Assembly (NCBI GenBank): GCA_964655005.1
Contig: CAZZKE010000006.1
Coordinates: 16,036 to 80,035, forward strand
From: CAZZKE01 sp964655005
Lineage (GTDB): Bacteria; Pseudomonadota; Alphaproteobacteria; Rhodospirillales; JABHCV01
Direction of reading: 5' to 3'
Length of the DNA: 64,000 nucleotides
Position numbers and translations under genes: made by a program. The notes under the pieces are model-generated. The model ran no database searches. It saw only the letters and a list, made by a program, of their open reading frames with translations, and had not been told where the DNA came from. Shown piece after piece: positions 1 to 7,647 of the stretch (position 1 is the first letter of the stretch; each line of letters begins with the position of its first letter).

Positions 1-510
1 GTGGTAAATCGCATCGGCATGGATAATCAGCCCAATGCCTGCGCCACCGTAGGCATGATGCAGATTCACCCTAATTCACGCAACGTCATACCCGGAAAGG
101 TCTTCCTGACCGTGGATTTCCGCCATCCCGACGCCAAAATTCTCGAGTCCATGAATGACGAGCTGGAAGCCGAAGTGCAAAAGATCGTCGATAAGATCGG
201 CCTGGAAATGGAATTCGAGCAAATCTGGTATTCGCCGCCGGTCGCCTTCGACGCCGATTGCGTAAATGCCGTGCGCAACGCCGCCGAACAGGCGGGCTAT
301 GCGCACCGGGATATAGTCAGCGGCGCCGGCCACGACGCCTGCTACATAAACCGGGTGGCGCCGACCGGCATGATCTTCATTCCGTGCGAAAACGGTATCA
401 GCCACAATGAAGAGGAAAACGCCACCCCCGATGATATAACGGCCGGCTGCCAGGTCTTGTTGCAGGCCGTCATCGAACGGGCCAATTCGGTGGGAATGTC
501 CGACGAATGA
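1..510 (+). CDS. Zn-dependent carbamoyl-amide hydrolase, C-terminal part (beta-ureidopropionase / N-carbamoyl-L-amino-acid hydrolase type)
   Basis: This is the last ~169 residues of an M20-family amidohydrolase; the gene starts outside the window, so the first codon here is not its real start. The family signature GAGHDA and the late metal-site segment ISHNEEE are visible, together with the dimerisation-domain stretch beginning NVIPGKV. The family hydrolyses N-carbamoyl amino acids, N-carbamoyl-beta-alanine or allantoate with a binuclear metal centre in the cytoplasm. It overlaps the following ABC ATPase by 4 bp (ATGA), and a dihydropyrimidinase lies 5 kb downstream, so a role as beta-ureidopropionase in reductive pyrimidine or hydantoin breakdown is the best inference. 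Exact substrate is not decidable from this fragment. Confidence 0.85.
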   Translation: MVNRIGMDNQPNACATVGMMQIHPNSRNVIPGKVFLTVDFRHPDAKILESMNDELEAEVQKIVDKIGLEMEFEQIWYSPPVAFDADCVNAVRNAAEQAGYAHRDIVSGAGHDACYINRVAPTGMIFIPCENGISHNEEENATPDDITAGCQVLLQAVIERANSVGMSDE

Positions 511-1289
511 ACGATGCGATCATCGACGCGGAAGGCCTGAACCTGACCTTCGAAACGACGGACGCACCGGTTCACGCCCTGTCGGATGTCGATCTGAAAA
601 TTACCAAAGGTGATTTCGTTTCCCTGATCGGGCCTTCCGGTTGCGGCAAGACGACCCTGTTGCGCGTTATCGCCGATCTGGAACAGCCGACTTCGGGCAG
701 GATCGAGGTCGCCGGCGTATCGCCGGAAACGGCGCGGCTTAATCGGTTGTATGGTTACTGTTTTCAGGCGCCGGTACTGTATCCCTGGCGCACGGTTATG
801 CGCAACGTCATGCTGCCGCTGGAATTGATGGGCATGTCACGCGGCGAATGCAGGGAACGGGCGGAAAAGCATCTGGCGCTGGTTGGCTTGCAGGGGTTCG
901 AGCGGAAATTTCCATGGCAGCTGTCGGGGGGAATGCAGCAGCGTGCATCAATCGCCAGGGCGCTGTGTTTCGATCCCGAACTGATGTTGATGGATGAACC
1001 CTTCGGCGCCCTGGACGAAATTACCAGGGACCATCTCAACGAACAGTTTCTCAGGCTTTGGGAACGTACCGGCAAGACCGTGGTGTTTGTTACCCACTCC
1101 ATTTCCGAAGCGGTATTCCTGTCCAACAAGATCATCGTCATGAGTCCCAGGCCGGGCCGCATACTGAAAGTAATCGACAGCAATTTGCCGCCGGACAGGA
1201 CGCTCGATTTCCGCGACACCACGGAATTCCTGGAAATCGCCCATGAAGTCCGCCTGGCGTTGCGGGAAGGGCACAGCTATGATGACTAA
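507..1289 (+). CDS. ABC transporter ATP-binding protein, nitrate/sulfonate/pyrimidine (SsuB/TauB-like) type
   Basis: A 260-residue nucleotide-binding subunit. Walker A is GPSGCGKTT (about residues 43-51), the ABC signature is LSGGMQQR (about 139-146) and Walker B is LMLMDEPFGALD directly after. The closest named group is the TauB/SsuB/ThiZ set that pairs with NMT1/THI5-type binding proteins. The ATG overlaps the stop of the upstream hydrolase, and the gene is followed by two permeases and a binding protein, giving a full importer operon. Because it sits with a carbamoylase and a dihydropyrimidinase, a pyrimidine, hydantoin or pyrimidine-like vitamin precursor is the likely cargo; that is inference from context. 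Confidence 0.9.
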   Translation: MNDAIIDAEGLNLTFETTDAPVHALSDVDLKITKGDFVSLIGPSGCGKTTLLRVIADLEQPTSGRIEVAGVSPETARLNRLYGYCFQAPVLYPWRTVMRNVMLPLELMGMSRGECRERAEKHLALVGLQGFERKFPWQLSGGMQQRASIARALCFDPELMLMDEPFGALDEITRDHLNEQFLRLWERTGKTVVFVTHSISEAVFLSNKIIVMSPRPGRILKVIDSNLPPDRTLDFRDTTEFLEIAHEVRLALREGHSYDD

Positions 1290-2211
1290 GGCCGCCGTTT
1301 CAGCCCCCCCTGCCCCGCCGACCGGATCGCTGTTCCGCCGCGCCTGTGCCGGACGGGCGTTGCCGGTTGCCGTCATCCTTACCTTTATCCTGATCGCCTG
1401 GTACGCCGGCGCCGTTTATCTGAATGCGCCACAGGTGATCGAAAAATTCGAACGCAACAAGATCGACTGGACCATGGCGCAACTAATCGATGAAAGCTGG
1501 TCGATGAAGCGACCGGTTTTGCCGTCGCCTAATCAGGTCGCAGTCGAACTGTACAAGACCACCGCCCAGAAGAAAGTCACCAGCAAGCGAAGCCTGATTT
1601 ATCATGCCGCCGTGACCGGCTCATCGACCCTTCTGGGGTTCGCTATGGGTATCGTGCTGGGGGTCTTGCTGGCGGTTGGCATTGTCCACGTGGTGACCTT
1701 GGAACGCAGTTTGCTGCCCTGGATCATAGCCTCGCAAACGGTACCCATTCTGGCCATTGCGCCGATGGTTATCATTATTCTGGGGAATATGGGTTATACC
1801 GGATTGCTGCCGAAAGCCCTGATATCCATGTACCTTTGTTTCTTTCCGGTGGCTATCGGCATGGTCAAGGGGTTGCGGTCGCCCGACCCCCTGCAAATGG
1901 ATCTGATGCGTACCTACAACGCCACCCAGGGGCAAATTTTCTGGAAATTGCGGCTGGCCGCGTCGGTTCCTTTCCTGTTTACCAGCCTGAAGGTCGCCGT
2001 CGCCATCAGCCTGGTCGGGGCAATTGTCGGCGAACTGCCGACCGGGGCGCAGGCCGGCATCGGGGCGCGGCTGCTGAGCGGCTCCTATTACGGCCAGACC
2101 GTGCAAATCTGGTCGGCGCTGATCGTCGCCTCGGTGCTCGGCATGATTCTGGTTTACGCGGTTAGCCTTGGCGAACGTTTCGTCGCCGGCAGAATGGGGG
2201 CGCGGCCATGA
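1279..2211 (+). CDS. ABC transporter permease (first of two)
   Basis: A membrane subunit of about 310 residues with an N-terminal transmembrane segment, a periplasmic stretch of about 60 residues, then the BPD-type membrane domain. The cytoplasmic coupling (EAA-like) loop is in the segment around TYNATQGQIFWKLRL. I chose the ATG at 1279, which overlaps the end of the ATPase gene by 11 bp; an in-frame ATG at 1243 would overlap it by 47 bp and adds residues that belong to the ATPase reading in another frame. The next permease begins 4 bp before this stop. The two permeases are homologous, so the pore is presumably a heterodimer. Confidence 0.88.
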   Translation: MMTKAAVSAPPAPPTGSLFRRACAGRALPVAVILTFILIAWYAGAVYLNAPQVIEKFERNKIDWTMAQLIDESWSMKRPVLPSPNQVAVELYKTTAQKKVTSKRSLIYHAAVTGSSTLLGFAMGIVLGVLLAVGIVHVVTLERSLLPWIIASQTVPILAIAPMVIIILGNMGYTGLLPKALISMYLCFFPVAIGMVKGLRSPDPLQMDLMRTYNATQGQIFWKLRLAASVPFLFTSLKVAVAISLVGAIVGELPTGAQAGIGARLLSGSYYGQTVQIWSALIVASVLGMILVYAVSLGERFVAGRMGARP

Positions 2212-3347
2212 GTACGGTCGGCGCCAAGAGACGCATCGACGACACCCTGTGTCTGCTGTTCATGGCGACGGGTTTCATGCTGCCGCTGGGCGGCGTTGGC
2301 GGGCAAGGTCCGGAAGCGGTTGGCTGGCTGGATATGCCGGAAGTACTGGTTCCGGCGCTCGTCGCCCTGGCAAGCGCCATATGGCTGGCCTTCAGGCCGC
2401 GGGCGGCTGGCTGGCCGGCGCTCGCCGTTTCAACGTTCGGGGCCGGGGCCGGCGTTATTGCGCCGCTGGAAATGTTATCGTCCGGGCTGACGCTCGGCGC
2501 CCAGGCCCCGGGCCTATGGCTTTTCCTGGCCGGGCTATCAATCGTGGTCTGGCGGGCGCTGGAAAACCTGTCGTTGCAAAAACAGCCGGACAAGCTGCTT
2601 GCTCTGCTGGTCCCCACCCTGTTCGGGCTGTGGCTGCTTTATCTGTGGCAGGTTCTGGTCATTGGCTTTGATGTGCCCAAGGTATTGCTGCCCGCCCCCA
2701 GCCAGATCGGCAACATTATCGCGACCCGCTACGACATCCTGTGGCTCGATTTCCAGCAGACATTTCTCAAGGCGGTGCTGAGCGGTTTCGTGTTCGGTTG
2801 CGGTTCCGGATTTTTGGTCGCGCTGGTCATCGACCGGGTGCCTTTCCTGGCCCGTGGACTACTGCCGCTGGGGTCCGCCGTCAGCGCCATTCCGATTGTC
2901 GGGATCGCCCCGATAATGGTTATGTGGTTTGGTTTTGACTGGCAATCCAAGGCCGCCGTGATCGTCGTCATGACCTTCTTTCCAATGATGATAAACACCC
3001 TGGCCGGACTTAACTCGCCCGACGATATGCAAGGCGACCTGATGCATTGCTACGGCGCGACACACCACCAAACATTTCTTAATCTACGATTGCCGAGCGC
3101 CTTGCCGTTCATCTTCAACGCCCTCAAAATCAACTCAACGCTGGCCCTGATTGGTGCTATTGTCGCGGAATTCTTCGGCACTCCGATAAAAGGCATGGGA
3201 TTTAGAATAAGCACCGAAATGGCCAGGATGAATGTCGATACCGTGTGGGCGACCATCGCCGTCGCCGCCGTCGCCGGTTCTGTTTTCTACGGGATGCTGG
3301 CCTTGCTGGAACGCAGGCTGACTTTCTGGCATCCTTCTTACCGCTGA
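2208..3347 (+). CDS. ABC transporter permease (second of two)
   Basis: A 379-residue permease with an extra N-terminal block of about four predicted hydrophobic helices (roughly residues 10-125) before the usual BPD domain (about residues 160-370). The coupling loop is near CYGATHHQTFLNLRLPSALPF, equivalent to that in the preceding permease. It overlaps the first permease by 4 bp (ATGA) and is followed 35 bp later by the binding protein. This long form with extra N-terminal helices is seen in riboflavin/thiamine-precursor-type permeases. Cargo is inferred from neighbours only. Confidence 0.87.
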   Translation: MSTVGAKRRIDDTLCLLFMATGFMLPLGGVGGQGPEAVGWLDMPEVLVPALVALASAIWLAFRPRAAGWPALAVSTFGAGAGVIAPLEMLSSGLTLGAQAPGLWLFLAGLSIVVWRALENLSLQKQPDKLLALLVPTLFGLWLLYLWQVLVIGFDVPKVLLPAPSQIGNIIATRYDILWLDFQQTFLKAVLSGFVFGCGSGFLVALVIDRVPFLARGLLPLGSAVSAIPIVGIAPIMVMWFGFDWQSKAAVIVVMTFFPMMINTLAGLNSPDDMQGDLMHCYGATHHQTFLNLRLPSALPFIFNALKINSTLALIGAIVAEFFGTPIKGMGFRISTEMARMNVDTVWATIAVAAVAGSVFYGMLALLERRLTFWHPSYR

Positions 3348-3382
3348 TAATCAATAATGTTCACATAACAGGGAGAAAATAA

Positions 3383-4393
3383 ATGCAGAAAATCGTGAAA
3401 TTGACCAGCGTCCTTACCGCCGCCATTCTGGCGCTGGGCATCGCCCGGGCGGAAGCCGCCGAAAAACTCACCTTGCAGCTTAAATGGGTGACCCAGGCCC
3501 AGTTCGCCGGTTACTACGTGGCCAAGGACAAGGGCTTCTACAAGGATGTCGGGCTGGACGTCACCATCAAGCCCGGCGGACCAGACATCAACCCGTCGCA
3601 GGTGATCGCCGGCGGCGGCGCCGATGTGATCGTCGACTGGATGCCCTCGGCATTGGCGAGCCGCGAAAAAGGCGTACCGCTGGTCAACATCGCCCAGACT
3701 TTCAAGAAATCCGGGATGATGCTGACCTGCCGCAAGGACAGCGGCATCAAGACCCCGGCCGACTTCAAGGGCAAGACCCTGGGGGTCTGGTTCTACGGCA
3801 ATGAATATCCGTTCCTGTCGTGGATGGCCAAACTGGACCTTTCGACCGATGGCGGACCGAACGGCGTGACCGTCCTCAAGCAGGGCTTCAACGTCGATCC
3901 GATCCTGCAAAAGCAGGCCCATTGCGTATCGACCATGACCTATAACGAATACTGGCAAATTATCGACGCCGGTATTCCGGCCAGCGAACTGGTAGTCTTC
4001 AAGTACGAAGATCAGGGCGTCGCCACCCTGGAAGATGGCCTGTATACGCTGGAGAAAAATCTGAAAGATCCCAAGATGGCCGACAAACTGGCCCGTTTCG
4101 TCAAGGCTTCCATGAAGGGTTGGAAATACGCCATGGATAACGTTAACGAAGCGGCCGATATCGTGCTTGAAAATGATTCTTCCGGGGCCCAGACCGAAAA
4201 GCACCAGCGCCGCATGATGGGTGAAATTGCCAAGCTGATTGCGGGTTCTTCCAAGGGCCTGGGTTATTTGGAACCGGCCGACTACGAACGCACCGTCGAT
4301 GTCCTGCTGTCCAGCAAATCCGACCCGGTTATCACCAAAAAACCCTCCGGCGCCTGGACCCACGACATCTGGAACAAGGCCATGAGCATGTAA
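3383..4393 (+). CDS. ABC transporter substrate-binding protein, NMT1/THI5-like
   Basis: A 336-residue periplasmic binding protein. Residues 1-26 form a signal peptide ending at an AEA-A type site. The mature start reads KLTLQLKWVTQAQFAGYYVA, the typical opening of the NMT1/THI5-like family, which binds pyrimidine-type ligands such as thiamine precursors as well as other small molecules. It is the last gene of the importer operon and is followed by a strong intrinsic terminator. A good Shine-Dalgarno (AGGGAGAAA) precedes the ATG. No TPP riboswitch is visible inside the window, but the operon starts upstream of it. Confidence 0.9.
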   Translation: MQKIVKLTSVLTAAILALGIARAEAAEKLTLQLKWVTQAQFAGYYVAKDKGFYKDVGLDVTIKPGGPDINPSQVIAGGGADVIVDWMPSALASREKGVPLVNIAQTFKKSGMMLTCRKDSGIKTPADFKGKTLGVWFYGNEYPFLSWMAKLDLSTDGGPNGVTVLKQGFNVDPILQKQAHCVSTMTYNEYWQIIDAGIPASELVVFKYEDQGVATLEDGLYTLEKNLKDPKMADKLARFVKASMKGWKYAMDNVNEAADIVLENDSSGAQTEKHQRRMMGEIAKLIAGSSKGLGYLEPADYERTVDVLLSSKSDPVITKKPSGAWTHDIWNKAMSM

Positions 4394-4428
4394 TACCAAG
4401 TTGCAGGCTTGCTAACGGATTGAATTAC

Positions 4429-4455
4429 GGGGAGGCTTCGGCCTCCCCTTTTTTT
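4429..4455 (+). terminator. Intrinsic terminator of the ABC importer operon
   Basis: GGGGAGGC, a TTCG tetraloop, GCCTCCCC and seven T form a textbook rho-independent terminator 35 bp after the binding-protein stop. It also separates this operon from the convergent purC gene, whose stop is 2 bp away. Confidence 0.93.
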
Positions 4456-4456
4456 G

Positions 4457-5428
4457 TTAAAAATAGGTGGCCAGATTACCCCTGATCCGCTCCAGCACCG
4501 GAACATCGCCGCCGCCGGTAAATTCCTGGCCGGTGAGCATTTCAAACAGGCGGATATAGCGACCGGCAAATTCTATAAGGGTGTCTTCGGGAATTTCCGG
4601 GATGTCATCGGCATAGGGGTCGCACCGCTCGCTCACCCACAGGCGCAGGAATTCCTTGTCCAGTCCGTCCGGGTTCTCGCCGGCGGCCATTTTGTCCGGG
4701 TAGCTGTCGGCCAGCCAATAACGGCTGCTGTCCGGAGTCAGAATTTCGTCGGCCAGGCAGACCCGGCCATTTTCATCGAGGCCGAATTCGAACTTGGTAT
4801 CGACCAGAATTAACCCCTGTTTTGCGGCCAGTTCCCGGCCGCGGGCGAAAACGGCGAGCGACAGTACCGCCAGTTCATCCCACCGGGCCTGACCTAACAA
4901 CCCTTGCTCGACAATTTCCGCCGGCGTCACCGGGGCGTCGTGTTCGCCCTGTTCGGCCTTCGTCGTCGGAGTAAGAATGGTTTCCGGAAGTTTCTGGTTC
5001 CTGACCAGGCCGTCCGGAAATCTGACCCCGTACATATCCCGTGCACCGCGCTCGTACATCGGCCAGATCGAGGTATTGGTCGATCCGGTCAGGTAATCCC
5101 GCACCACCATTTCCACCGGCAACATGGTTAGGTTCTTGCAGACAAGCACATTGGGATCGGGGTATTCGATAACGTGATTGGCGCAAATATCGGCGGTCGC
5201 ATCGAACCAGAACCGCGCCGTTTGCGTCAGCACTTCGCCCTTGCAGGGCACGGCGGCCAAATTCCTGTCGAACGCGCTCTGGCGGTCGGTGGCGATGATA
5301 ATCATCCGGCCATCCGGCAAGCGGTAAGTATCGCGAACCTTGCCCCGATAATGGTTGGGCAGTTCGGCGATGGTCGCGTCGGTCAGGACATTACGCAGCC
5401 GTGCGCGGAGTGTTTCGCTGTCGATCAT
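4457..5428 (-). CDS. purC: Phosphoribosylaminoimidazole-succinocarboxamide synthase
   Basis: A 323-residue SAICAR synthetase that joins aspartate to CAIR in de novo purine synthesis in the cytoplasm. Recognisable blocks are YRGKVRDTY with the ATP-binding start, ATDRQSAFD, the catalytic-region VVRDYLTGST, and DTKFEFGLDENG. The length matches the longer, ADE1-like branch of the family (about 300 residues) rather than the short 235-residue bacterial form. It lies 18 bp downstream of the dihydropyrimidinase gene on the same strand, so it may be co-transcribed with it. Confidence 0.95.
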   Translation of the reverse strand: MIDSETLRARLRNVLTDATIAELPNHYRGKVRDTYRLPDGRMIIIATDRQSAFDRNLAAVPCKGEVLTQTARFWFDATADICANHVIEYPDPNVLVCKNLTMLPVEMVVRDYLTGSTNTSIWPMYERGARDMYGVRFPDGLVRNQKLPETILTPTTKAEQGEHDAPVTPAEIVEQGLLGQARWDELAVLSLAVFARGRELAAKQGLILVDTKFEFGLDENGRVCLADEILTPDSSRYWLADSYPDKMAAGENPDGLDKEFLRLWVSERCDPYADDIPEIPEDTLIEFAGRYIRLFEMLTGQEFTGGGDVPVLERIRGNLATYF

Positions 5429-5446
5429 TGTCGGCGCCGGCCCTTT

Positions 5447-6889
5447 TCAAGTACGTTTAACCGAAGTCGGGGCAAACAGTTTGCCACGCTTGTCCATGGC
5501 CGCATAGTACGGTGCGTACGTCGGGCGGTCGACATAGCGACCGGCCCCCCGTTCGGTCTTCAACTGGCCATCTTCCCAGACTACCTTGCCCTGGGAAATG
5601 GTTTTTTCGGCGACCCCGGAGACCTTCATACCTTCGAATATATTAAAATCGATATTCTGATGATGGGTCTTGGCGGAAATCGTGCGGCTGCCGTTCGGGT
5701 CCCACAGCACGATGTCGGCGTCGGCGCCGACGCTGATTGATCCCTTGCGGGGAAAGATGTTGAAAATCTTGGCGGTATTGGTGGAAGTAACGGCGACGAA
5801 TTCACTGGCCGTCAGGCGGCCCGTCGCCACCCCTTGATCCCATAGCACCGACATCCGGTCTTCGACGCCGCCGGTGCCGTTGGGGATTTTGCTGAAATCG
5901 TCCTTGCCGGCGGCTTTTTGCGGTGCACAGAAACAGCAATGGTCGGTCGCCGTGGTTTGCAGATTACCCGATTGCAGCCCCCGCCACAGCGCCTCCTGGT
6001 GACCCTTGGGGCGGAACGGCGGGCTCATGACGTGGGCGGCGGCGAACTCGAAATCCTGGTCCCAGTAGACACTGTCATCGACCACCAGATGACCGGCCAG
6101 GACCTCGCCGAACACCCGTTGCCCCTCGAGCCTGGCCCGGGTAATCGCTTCCAGGGATTCCCGGCAACTGTTGTGGACGATATAAACCGGAACATTAAGC
6201 ACCTGGGCGATGCGGATCGCCCGGTTGGCGGCCTCGCCCTCGACTTCGGGCGGTCGCGATTGCGGGTGGCCTTCCGGGCCGTTCACGCCCTGGGCCAGAA
6301 GCTTCTGTTGCAGATGGAAAACCAGTTCGCCGTTTTCCGCATGGACCGTACAGATAGCGCCTAGTTCCCTGGCCCGGGTGAAGCTGTTCACCAGGATTTC
6401 GTCATCGGCCATGATGGCCCCCTTGTAGGCCATGAAATGCTTGAACGAATTGACGCCGTGATCGCGGGTCAGGGTTTCCATGTCACGATGCACCGTATCA
6501 TCCCACCAGGTAATGGCGACGTGGAAGGAATAATCGGTCGCCGCCTTTTCCGACCACTCGCGCCACTGCTTCCAGGCTTCCATGATCGGTTGCTGCGGTC
6601 CGGGAATGACGAAATCGATAATCATCGTGGTGCCGCCGGCGGCGGCGGCCGAGGTGCCGGTGAAAAAGTTCTCGCTGGCCACCGTGCCCATGAATGGCAA
6701 TTCCATATGAGTGTGCGGATCAATGCCGCCGGGCATGACCAGCAAGCCGCCGGCGTCGATTTCCCGGGCGCCGGTCGGCGCTTCCAGATTTTCCGCCACG
6801 GCGACGATCTTGCCGCCTTCGCAATAAACGTCGGCGCTCGTCTCGCCTTCGGCATTAACGACCGTACCGCCACGGATTAAAATGGACAT
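5447..6889 (-). CDS. hydA: Dihydropyrimidinase / D-hydantoinase
   Basis: A 480-residue cyclic amidohydrolase with a binuclear metal site. The HTH metal pair is in GIDPHTHMELPF (about residues 59-70), the lysine that is carbamylated in this family is in FMAYKG (about 150), further His ligands are in TVHAENG and IVHNSC, and the catalytic Asp is in ATDHCCF. The enzyme opens the ring of dihydrouracil, dihydrothymine or 5-substituted hydantoins to N-carbamoyl products, the substrate of the hydrolase at the window start. I prefer the ATG at 6889 because AAAAGGGG sits 5 bp before it; an in-frame GTG at 6895 is possible. Co-directional with purC. Confidence 0.92.
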   Translation of the reverse strand: MSILIRGGTVVNAEGETSADVYCEGGKIVAVAENLEAPTGAREIDAGGLLVMPGGIDPHTHMELPFMGTVASENFFTGTSAAAAGGTTMIIDFVIPGPQQPIMEAWKQWREWSEKAATDYSFHVAITWWDDTVHRDMETLTRDHGVNSFKHFMAYKGAIMADDEILVNSFTRARELGAICTVHAENGELVFHLQQKLLAQGVNGPEGHPQSRPPEVEGEAANRAIRIAQVLNVPVYIVHNSCRESLEAITRARLEGQRVFGEVLAGHLVVDDSVYWDQDFEFAAAHVMSPPFRPKGHQEALWRGLQSGNLQTTATDHCCFCAPQKAAGKDDFSKIPNGTGGVEDRMSVLWDQGVATGRLTASEFVAVTSTNTAKIFNIFPRKGSISVGADADIVLWDPNGSRTISAKTHHQNIDFNIFEGMKVSGVAEKTISQGKVVWEDGQLKTERGAGRYVDRPTYAPYYAAMDKRGKLFAPTSVKRT

Positions 6890-6987
6890 GGCCACCCCTT
6901 TTATATTGGTAATTGCGTAATCGCTGCATGTTGCCGAATTCAGGCAAGTTTGTCCATATGGTCAGGTTGTGTTAATGCATTAGCAAG

Positions 6988-7647
6988 ATGGAAATAGATT
7001 TCATATTCGATGCCGCCTGTCCATGGAGTTACATCGGCAAACGGCGGCTGGATCAGGCGATTGCGGCCAGGCCCGGGGTAACGGCGAGAGTAAACTGGGT
7101 GCCGTTTTTACTTAATCCTGAATTGCCTAACGGCGGCGTGGCGCGCCGTTCGTTTCTGGTAGACAAATTTGTCAACGAGACCAGCATAAAACGTATGCAC
7201 GAAACCCTGACGGCGACCGGTAAATCGGCGGGGATTATTTTTAATTTCGATATCATCAAAATAACCCCCCGCACGATGAACGCCCACCGGCTTATTCAAA
7301 TGGCCGATCTGGCCGGCAAGGGAAATGCCGCCGTCGAACGGATTTTCAAAAGCTATTTTACCCTTGGATCGGACATTTCCAGCCTTGAGGTGCTGATGGA
7401 TATTGCGGAAAAAATAGGTCTCGACGTGGTTGATATCGGCAGGCGTCTGCAATCTGATGAGTTAGTGGATCTGGTTTATGGCGAAAACGCCAGGGCGCAC
7501 CGCCTGGGCATTAGCGGTGCGCCTTCGTTCGCCTGCAATGGCTCGATGATTGTTTCCGGGGCGCAAGAACCTAAAATCCTGGCCCGGGTGATCGACGCCG
7601 CGACCGCCGAGTTGAAAGTCAGCGGGAATCTGACCTCGTTCGGTTAG
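6988..7647 (+). CDS. DsbA-family thiol oxidoreductase, FrnE-like
   Basis: A 219-residue cytoplasmic thioredoxin-fold protein with the DsbA helical insertion. The active-site position reads ACPWSYIG (about residues 9-16), so the usual CxxC has lost its second Cys (CPWS), as in many FrnE-like proteins and 2-hydroxychromene-2-carboxylate isomerase relatives. The cis-Pro loop is GAPSF near residue 177. There is no signal peptide. It is transcribed divergently from hydA over about 98 bp and converges with mfd, overlapping its end by 4 bp. Function is not set; isomerase or glutathione-dependent chemistry is more likely than disulfide formation. Confidence 0.8.
   Translation: MEIDFIFDAACPWSYIGKRRLDQAIAARPGVTARVNWVPFLLNPELPNGGVARRSFLVDKFVNETSIKRMHETLTATGKSAGIIFNFDIIKITPRTMNAHRLIQMADLAGKGNAAVERIFKSYFTLGSDISSLEVLMDIAEKIGLDVVDIGRRLQSDELVDLVYGENARAHRLGISGAPSFACNGSMIVSGAQEPKILARVIDAATAELKVSGNLTSFG

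Noticed and set aside
3338..4399. 353-codon minus-strand frame opposite the NMT1-like binding protein
   Set aside because: Shadow of a recognised gene.
7021..7040. Active DsbA-type disulfide catalyst
   Set aside because: The active site is CPWS without the second Cys and there is no signal peptide.
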